From Mugil cephalus (Eukaryota > Chordata > Actinopteri > Mugiliformes > Mugilidae), in contig NC_061776.1 of the NCBI RefSeq assembly GCF_022458985.1, forward strand, positions 2,517,075 to 2,581,074: 64,000 nucleotides of DNA. The letters are read 5' to 3'. The notes beneath the pieces are model-generated. The model saw only the letters and a program-made list of their open reading frames with translations, had not been told where the DNA came from and did no database searches. Within the stretch, counting starts at the first letter, position 1. Every line of letters starts with the position of its first letter. A program made the position numbers and the translations under genes. Below, piece after piece: positions 57,257 to 64,000 of the stretch.

Positions 57257-59028
57257 TCAGGATGACAGCTTGTCACGTGTGTGAGTCTTCATGTGAGTCT
57301 TTAAATTGCATTGTACAGCAAAAGCTTTACCACATGTGCCACAAGCATACGGCTTCTCACCTGTGTGAGTCCTCATGTGCTGGGTCAAATCACAGTTTTC
57401 ATAGAAACATTTCCCACATGTCTTGCAAGAGAATGGCTTCTCACCTGTGTGAATCCTCATGTGCTTCGTTAAAGCAGTACTTACAGTGAACCTTTTACCA
57501 CATGTCTCACAACTGTACGGCTTCTCACCCGTGTGAGTCCACATGTGGTGAGCCAAATCCCTATTTTTATAGAAACACTTCCCACATGTCTTGCAAGAAG
57601 ATGGTCTCTCACCTGTGTGAATCCTCATGTGGGCTGTTAAAGCACCTTTTTGACTGTAGGCTTTACCACACATGTCACAACCATATGGTTTCTCACCTGT
57701 GTGAATCCTCATGTGCTTAGTCAAATCATGCTTTTGACGGGAACGTTTACCACATATCTTGCATGAGAACGGCTTCTCACCTGTGTGAATCATCATGTGG
57801 TTCATTAAATTACTCTTTTGAGTGAAGGTTTTACCACATGTGTCACAACTGTACGGCGTCTCACCTGTGTGAGTCCTCATGTGAGCAGTTAAAGAAATAC
57901 TTAAACGGAAACATCTCCCACATATTTTGCAAGAGAACGGTTTCTCACCTGTGTGAATCCTCATGTGATCCATTAAAGTAACTCTGTGATTGAAGGTTTT
58001 ACCACATGTGTCACAACCATATGGCTTCTCACCTGTGTGAGTCCTCACGTGGTCCGTTAAATTACCTCTTTGAGTGAAGGTTTTACCACATGTGTTACAA
58101 CGATATGGCTTCTCACCTGTGTGAGTCCTCATGTGCTGAGTCAAATCACAGTTTTCATAGAAACATTTCCCACATGTTTTGCATGTGAAACGCTTCTCTC
58201 CTGTGTGAGTCCTCTTGTGCTTAGCTAAAGAAGTACATCGAGCAAAGGTTTTATCACATAAGTTACAACTGTACAGCTTCTCACCTGTGTGAGTCCTCAT
58301 GTGTGTAGTCAAATCCCTATTTTTACTGAAACGTTTCCCACATGTTTTGCAAGAATATGGCTTCCCATCTGAGTGAATACTGTTGAGCAAAGTCGAATCA
58401 CTTCCCTTCAGTAAACTTTTATCACATGTATTGTAAGGATTCAGTGTGTCACCAGTGTGGACTCTGTAATGTCTCATCAAAATATAAATGTTCATATAGG
58501 CTTTTCCACAGATGTCGCATGTTATATACTTTGTGTCAGTATCGCACTGACTCTCTGACATGGGAGAGCTGGCTACATTGTTACTGTGACTTGTGTCTCT
58601 GTGACCTTTCTTCTTTGGATTCAGCTCTTCCTGATCTGGACTCTCCGCTAAAAGAGAGTCGGGAGAGAAGAATTGGTCACTGTTTGGTTCTGGTTCACTG
58701 TGCTCACTTTCCTCATCAGTATGAGTCTCGACCAAGGAATCAGTCTCCTGTTTCAGTATAAAATGCTCTTCCCAATGACGATTGCAGAGTTCCTTATGTT
58801 CCTCTTTAATCTGTACAGGTCCTGGTTCCTCCTGTTCCTCTTTAATCTGTATAAATTCTGGTTCCTCATATTCCTCTTTCAACTGTGGGGGCTGTAGTTC
58901 CTCCTGTTCCTCTTTAATCTGTGGAGGTTCTTGTTCCTCCTGGTCCAAACTGGAGTTCCTCTCCTGGCTACAGAGCTGCTGCTCAGTGAGAACCTCCTCC
59001 TTCATACAGACATGTTGCTGTGGGAGGT
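57257..59028 (-). CDS. Z11 exon 2: short acidic repeat and fifteen finger units
   Basis: The acceptor CCCTCCAG|ACCTCCCAC lies at 59029, giving DLPQQHVCMKEEVLTEQQL. The spliced product is 644 aa: 54-residue module, only four acidic repeats (IKEE x3, LKEE), ELCNRHWEEHFILKQETDSL, a linker, then fifteen finger units. Unit 2 is dead, as in Z10 and Z12; unit 10 has Ser for the core Phe (CGKRSRQKHDLTKH). Units 5 and 14 carry the same helix YENCDLTQH and near-identical DNA. Ends THTRDKLSS. The largest array in the window. Confidence 0.92.
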
Positions 59029-60006
59029 CTGGAGGGACAAAGAGACACAGCCTAAAGGTTACTCGTGTGATGAAAGGAGAAGACATCTGAGCAAATATAT
59101 TCAAGTTTAAATCCAAGTAGCACCAACTGTAAATGGGGAATGAACTTGTTTTCATATAGTTTCTGACTCACTAACAGATTTCTACCCATTTGTACTCAAA
59201 ACGCTTTACAGTCAGAAAAATATCTGCCCATTTGCTCACACTGTAATGTATCAGGCTTACTGGGAGAAAAAATATAATCCTGTGTTATGGCTGTAAATTG
59301 GGCAGACAAACATCTAAAAGTTACATATACAAGAAGTCGGAGTAACACTGAGGTTTCAAGCGCCACAGAGTTTGATGAGAATACACAATTTCGAAATGTG
59401 GCTGTAACTATAATGTTTAGGAGCAAACACACTATAAATGTACCTATAAGTAAGAGGTTCTGACATTGGTTCAAGAGGCAAAATTAATTCACGCTAGAAG
59501 GATAGTTATTACGGAATACACATATACAATATTAATCACAGTTTGCCACGAAGCTGTTTCGCATTGGTATGGTCTTACCGGGCTATTGTTTGTAGCCATT
59601 GTTAGCGCTAACGTTACATGGGCTTGTAGTTCCCATATAAAACACGAACAACTTAAAGTTCATTGTAGCACCATTTCTTTCAGCATATCTAAAATACTGC
59701 CTGTACGACCGATTTAAAGCAACAGAAACTAACCAAAAGAGCTAATAAACGGAACATTAGTGGAGCTTCTAATTAATGTCTACACGCGGGGGGTGGGGGT
59801 TCTACGATTTTGTGAGAAGAAAAACTGACTTCTGCGTACAAAAGGAACGCACCAGGTAACATTTAAAAGTTGTGTACAAGAAGTCGACCGCGGAGCCTCT
59901 TCAATATAACACACACAATCAATTCCAACTGAGTCCTCGCGTCTTCTCCATAATGTGTGCTTCCATTTATTAGTTAGTTCATTCAGACCATTCCACTTCT
60001 ACTGAC
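59029..60006 (-). other. intron 1 of Z11
   Basis: Phase-1 intron with donor ATAG|GTCAGT; about 1 kb, and the uninterrupted form of the Z10 intron. No repeat recognised. Confidence 0.6.
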
Positions 60007-60169
60007 CTATTTTGTATAACTTCATCTCGGGTTTCCAGGTGATATCCAGCAGTCTGCCCTGATGATCGATGTCTTCTTCGGACTGGACGACAGTTCTCTC
60101 AAACATTTCTTCGGGAGCAGCAGTTATCGGTTCGATGATCGACTCTGACATATTCTCATTTGAAGACAT
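60007..60169 (-). CDS. Z11 exon 1: short N-terminal module
   Basis: 54 codons plus one base: MSSNENMSESIIEPIT, AAPEEMFERTVVQSEED, IDHQGRLLDITWKPEM, KLYKI. Same 3-residue shortening as Z10, but Trp and the EE pair are kept. Confidence 0.9.
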
Positions 60170-60266
60170 TGTTACTGCAACAGCTCAAAGATTTGTCTGA
60201 CGACACGACACACCCGTCTTCAAGCTCAACACACACACACAAAGAAACACAACCACGCTACTCGCT

Positions 60267-61100
60267 CGTGTTGGGATGTTCTCTGACTCGTGACTCTCCG
60301 TGAATCTTCGACCAATGACGCAGCAGGCCGGCAGATAGCGCCGGTGGAGGATGTGTGTGTGGAGCTCGGGGGTGAGGGATTCATAGAATCACTCCGTCTG
60401 AGAGTTCTCCTATTCCTCTTCATCGGTGATATTTACAATTGTATTGATTGAATTGGATACATAGATAGATTTCGCATTTTATATTCTTTAAGCTATTTAT
60501 TTTCTTTTTTTCTCCTCTAAGTTGATGTTTCCTTTTTATATTTTTAATGAAGGCTGCAGAACTCTTAGTGTTTATGGCATTTTCTCGCTTTTGATATTAT
60601 GTTTTTGCAATAAACTACGAGCTCTATATTTATTGATTTATTCATTTTTTTTTTTTTTTTTTAGTTTTGATTGCATTTAAGTTTATATTTCATTCATATC
60701 TTAAAATGTACAGAGTTTACAATAGTGTTTGTCATTTTGCTTTTTATTTATTTTCCACCTTAATAATTTCTTGTTTTCATTTCAGTGCAATAAAAAATAG
60801 TCCACAACCAGACAGTCACATAGGCTACACTTTTTCTATTTGAAAGGTTGGAAACGCATCGCTTCGTGTTGGGTCTTCAGCCTATATTGCACCACATGGA
60901 GGAATTTAGTCAATGATTGAGGACAGTGGTCCGGTCAGTGAATGCTACTGATCTACTGATTAGCGTTGCGTCACTGACTCGACTAAGTTCGCGAACGGAT
61001 CGGTTACTGGTTCGTTCGCGAACAAATCAACTGTACGAATAATTTTAATGAAAAGATTCGACCGATTCGACACAGTCAAAATAGCTCTGGCTCCCATCAC
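60267..61100. mobile_element. MITE-like insertion between Z11 exon 1 and its promoter block
   Basis: Begins GTGTTGGGA and ends TCCCATCAC (imperfect inverted ends) and includes TTCGCGAAC repeats near 60989 and 61016. Z10 lacks it: the two genes align up to about 60258 and again from about 61105. A TACTCG-like duplication flanks it, unclear in exact length. A 20-base T-run lies near 60642. Confidence 0.65.
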
Positions 61101-61144
61101 TACTACTCGTGTGATTTAAATAAAAAAAGAAAAAAGAAAAAAAC

Positions 61145-61180
61145 CCTTCCGCCTAGTGTCCCACTATAAAGGTCCGTCAG
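61145..61180 (-). promoter_or_regulatory. promoter-proximal conserved block of Z11
   Basis: Minus strand CTGACGGACCTTTATAGTGG, then GACACTAGGCGGAAGGG. Now about 980 bases before the ATG because of the 834-base insertion. Confidence 0.58.
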
Positions 61181-61707
61181 AGGAGGAGAGAACATTTTGT
61201 TCCGCTACATTTTTACATCTCACTTGAGGTCATATCGTCAATATCCTTCAAGTATATTAACTATAAATTCCCCAAAGATAAAACATAAATCTACAAATGG
61301 ATTTATCTTAACGCAGATTAGTTTTAAAATGTTTATTGGTGTCTGACACAGTTGACCATTTCTGTTTCCACACATCCACTTCACAGTTTACCAGCCTCAT
61401 GTTGAATATTCAGTTTGACACTGGTCAAAACCAGATGTCATAAACCAAACTCACACAGTTTAACATGGAATAAAGTCACATATACATTGTCAGTTTCTTT
61501 ACATGATATTACAACCTCTGGAAGGTTGTTTTATTAACCACATTCTTTGAGTTGCTGCCATTAAAACAGTCTTGTTATCATATGTTGTTTTCGTCCTGTA
61601 GCTTCTGCACAACCGTTACGGTACCGCTTACAACATGACTTGGAGCTACAACCTAGAAGGCTGTCCCAGGCAGAGGGAGATGTCCCCTTCAATCTGTTTG
61701 ATGGCCA
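61181..61707. other. upstream of Z11 and distal 3' flank of Z12
   Basis: Paralogue of 55912-56503. No gene seen. Confidence 0.5.
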
Positions 61708-62425
61708 GGGCCTGTATTCCCCATCATTCCTCTCAGTGAGCTCCTAAAAACTCCCAGATTCTTAGTGGTTCCAGGACATTCTAAGAGAACTCTGGGCAAA
61801 GATTGGACAGAAACTCTGATCTTAGTGAAGAAGTGTGATTGACTCTGTTGCCAAGTATGAGGCATCATTTCAAAAAGTGATTGGTTGATCCTAAAAGGTC
61901 AACAAAAATACACTTAAACATACAATCTGTGAAGAGTGTGTCATTGTAAATACTATTTTACATAAAAAGAAAATTTGTTACAAAATGATCAAACACAACA
62001 TGTGAAAATTCGGGTCCATATGCACAGCAATCACTTGCTAATTATATTTATTTGCTTACATTCATTTAGCATGCTGGTAAATTTTGCACTATAACAGTAA
62101 AAAAGGCACAGTTTTCATCAATGTCTGTGATTTCTAACAGGCCAGATTCCTGTGTGATCCTATTGCTTTTAACTCACTGTCATTCAGGGTTACGAGAATA
62201 TCTCTCCAGCCTCTTAGAGCCAAGTGCTCTAATTAGATCTCACCTTACAAACTCTCTTAAGACCAAAAATTCTATACGAATACCCTTTGTATTTACCAGG
62301 ATGTACTCTTAATTTTGGGGGGAAATTGTTAGAACATCAAGGTCCTAAGGCTGTTGTTAGATTTTGGCCACTAGGGGCAGCTCTCGGCACTAAGAATCTT
62401 GAGGAAATTGACCCATGTTTGTCCA
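61708..62425. mobile_element. MITE downstream of Z12 (PIF/Harbinger-like)
   Basis: Paralogous copy of 56504-57200 at the same distance from the gene's stop; begins GGGCCTGTATTCCCCATCAT. Confidence 0.5.
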
Positions 62426-62483
62426 GAATGTATCTGAAATCCAAACCTTATATCAACATCTTCGAAAAGAATTAGATCAATTG

Positions 62484-64000
62484 TCAGGATGACAGCTTTT
62501 CACGTGTGTGAGTCTTCATGTGATTCTTTAAACTATATCTTACAGCAAAGGCTTTACCACATGTGCCACAAACATACGGCTTCTCCCCTGTGTGTGTCCT
62601 CATGTGCGTTGTTAAAGCGGCACTTATAGCGAATCTTTTACCACATGTCTCACAACCATACGGCTTTTCACCTGTGTGAGTCATCATGTGCCGAGCCAAA
62701 ATACTATTTTTATAGAAACGTTTCCCACATGTCTTGCAAGAAGATGGCTTCTCGCCTGTGTGAGTCCTCATGTGGGCTGTTAAAGCACCTTTTTGACTGT
62801 AGGCTTTACCACACATGTCACAACCATATGGTTTCTCACCTGTGTGAATCCTCATGTGCTTAGTCAAATCATGCTTTTGACGGGAACGTTTACCACATAT
62901 CTTGCAAGAGAACGGCTTCTCACCTGTGTGAATCATCATGTGGTTCATTAAATTACTCTTTTGAGTGAAGGTTTTACCACATGTGTCACAATTGTACGGT
63001 GTCTCACCTGTGTGAGTCCTATTGTGTGTAATTAAAGAAATACTTAAACGGAAACATCTACCACATATCTTGCAAGAGAACGGTTTCTCGCCTGTGTGAA
63101 TCCTCATGTGATCCATTAAAGTAACTCTGTGATTGAAGGTTTTACCACATGTGTCACAACCATATGGCTTCTCACCTGTGTGAGTCCTCACATGGTCCTT
63201 TAAATTACCTCTTTGAGTGAAGGTTTTACCACATGTTTTACACCGATATGGCTTCTCACCTGTGTGAGTCCTCATGTGCTGAGTCAAATCACAGTTTTCA
63301 TAGAAACCTTTCCCACATGTCTTGCATGTGAAACGCTTCTCACCTGTGTGATTCCTCTTGTGCTTAGCTAAAGAAGCACATCGAGCAAAGGTTTTATCAC
63401 ATAAGTTACAACTGTACAGCTTCTCACCTGTGTGAGTCCTCATGTGTGTAGTCAAATCCCTATTTTTACTGAAACGTTTCCCACATGTTTTGCAAGAATA
63501 TGGATTCCCATCTGAGTGAATACTGTTGAGCAAAGTCGAATCACTTCCCTTCAGTAAACTTTTATCACATGTATTGTAAGGATTCAGTGTGTCACCAGTG
63601 TGGAGTTTGTAATGTCTCATCAAAATATAATTGTTCATATAGGCTTTTCCACAGACGTCGCATGTTATATACTTTGTGTCAGTATCACACTGACTCTCTG
63701 ACATGGGAGAGCTGCCTACATTGTTACTGTGACGGCTCTTCTTTGGATTCAGCTCTTCCTGATCTGGACTCTCCGCTAAAAGAGAGCTGCGAGATTGGTC
63801 ACTGTTTGGTTCTGGTTCACTGTGCTCACTTTCCTCATCAGTATGAGTCTCGACCAAGGAATCAGTCTCCTGTTTCAGTATAAAATGCTCTTCCCAATGA
63901 CGGTTGCAGAGTTCCTTATGTTCCTCTTTAATCTGTACAGGTCCTGGTTCCTCCTGTTCCTCTTTAATCTGTACAGGTCCTGGTTCCTCCTGTTCCTCTT
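62484..64000 (-). CDS. Z12: C2H2 zinc-finger protein, exon 2 (partial, 5' end outside)
   Basis: The frame is open from the right edge of the window; an apparent start at 63857 is only a TTG codon inside the frame. Visible: end of the acidic array (repeats with VQIKEE), ELCNRHWEEHFILKQETDSL, a linker shorter than in Z11, and fourteen finger units. Unit 2 is dead and unit 10 has the same Phe-to-Ser core change as Z11. It lacks the unit matching finger 14 of Z11. Ends THTREKLSS. Closest relative is Z11; differences concentrate in the last fingers. Exon 1 and the promoter lie beyond the window. Confidence 0.9.
   Translation of the reverse strand, partial: EEQEEPGPVQIKEEQEEPGPVQIKEEHKELCNRHWEEHFILKQETDSLVETHTDEESEHSEPEPNSDQSRSSLLAESPDQEELNPKKSRHSNNVGSSPMSESQCDTDTKYITCDVCGKAYMNNYILMRHYKLHTGDTLNPYNTCDKSLLKGSDSTLLNSIHSDGNPYSCKTCGKRFSKNRDLTTHMRTHTGEKLYSCNLCDKTFARCASLAKHKRNHTGEKRFTCKTCGKGFYENCDLTQHMRTHTGEKPYRCKTCGKTFTQRGNLKDHVRTHTGEKPYGCDTCGKTFNHRVTLMDHMRIHTGEKPFSCKICGRCFRLSISLITHNRTHTGETPYNCDTCGKTFTQKSNLMNHMMIHTGEKPFSCKICGKRSRQKHDLTKHMRIHTGEKPYGCDMCGKAYSQKGALTAHMRTHTGEKPSSCKTCGKRFYKNSILARHMMTHTGEKPYGCETCGKRFAISAALTTHMRTHTGEKPYVCGTCGKAFAVRYSLKNHMKTHTREKLSS

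Overview
The window is vertebrate nuclear DNA, almost certainly from a percomorph (spiny-rayed) teleost. It is one dense cluster of Cys2-His2 (C2H2) zinc-finger genes of a single family. Evidence for a fish: the two-exon gene plan with a short exon encoding an MSS...KLHRI module and a second exon that opens with D/E-LPQQHVC and an acidic [12 protein letters not shown] repeat (a plan I know from many percomorph zinc-finger genes), plus fish-type L2, L1, Tc1 and hAT repeats. I see no KRAB, SCAN or BTB domain, no rRNA or tRNA gene, and nothing prokaryotic.

Layout, with working labels Z1 to Z12: Z1 (+, exon 2 only, cut by the left edge); two finger fragments, psi-a (1949-2055, +) and psi-b (3300-3610, -); Z2 (+, 4699-7905, decayed); Z3 (-, 12945-16165, frameshifted); Z4 (+, 16969-19963); Z5 (-, 24981-28214); Z6 (+, 28652-31723); Z7 (+, 33702-38916); Z8 (+, 40156-42884, internal stop); Z9 (+, 44116-46235); Z10 (-, 51059-55759); Z11 (-, 57257-60169); Z12 (-, 62484-64000, cut by the right edge). 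Intact two-exon frames are Z4 (551 aa), Z6 (577), Z7 (511), Z9 (546), Z10 (637) and Z11 (644). In each, exon 1 plus exon 2 gives a whole number of codons across a phase-1 intron. Z5 has an intact exon 2 but a ruined exon 1.

The cluster grew by duplication. A nearly identical 12-kb tandem repeat (7508-19563 and 19564-31239) has its junction inside a finger codon block, so Z4 is a hybrid: its front half matches Z6 and its back half matches Z2. Each unit holds a minus gene (Z3/Z5) head-to-head with a plus gene (Z4/Z6). An older trio, Z7-Z8-Z9, shares a LINE insertion in intron 1. A third, minus-strand set (Z10-Z12) has a 3-residue-shorter exon 1 module. A promoter-proximal block is recognisable upstream of every exon 1, and a common 3' flank follows most genes.

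The proteins are presumably nuclear DNA-binding regulators. The exon 1 module looks like a helical protein-interaction domain. The acidic 12-residue repeats hold a near-invariant psi-K-x-E motif (the SUMO acceptor consensus), up to about 16 per protein. Seven to fifteen fingers give DNA specificity. A SUMO-array repressor standing in for KRAB is my main hypothesis for an undescribed system. One stretch (7636-8150), and perhaps 50355-50480, carries a dense small-indel pattern that looks more like assembly error than biology.
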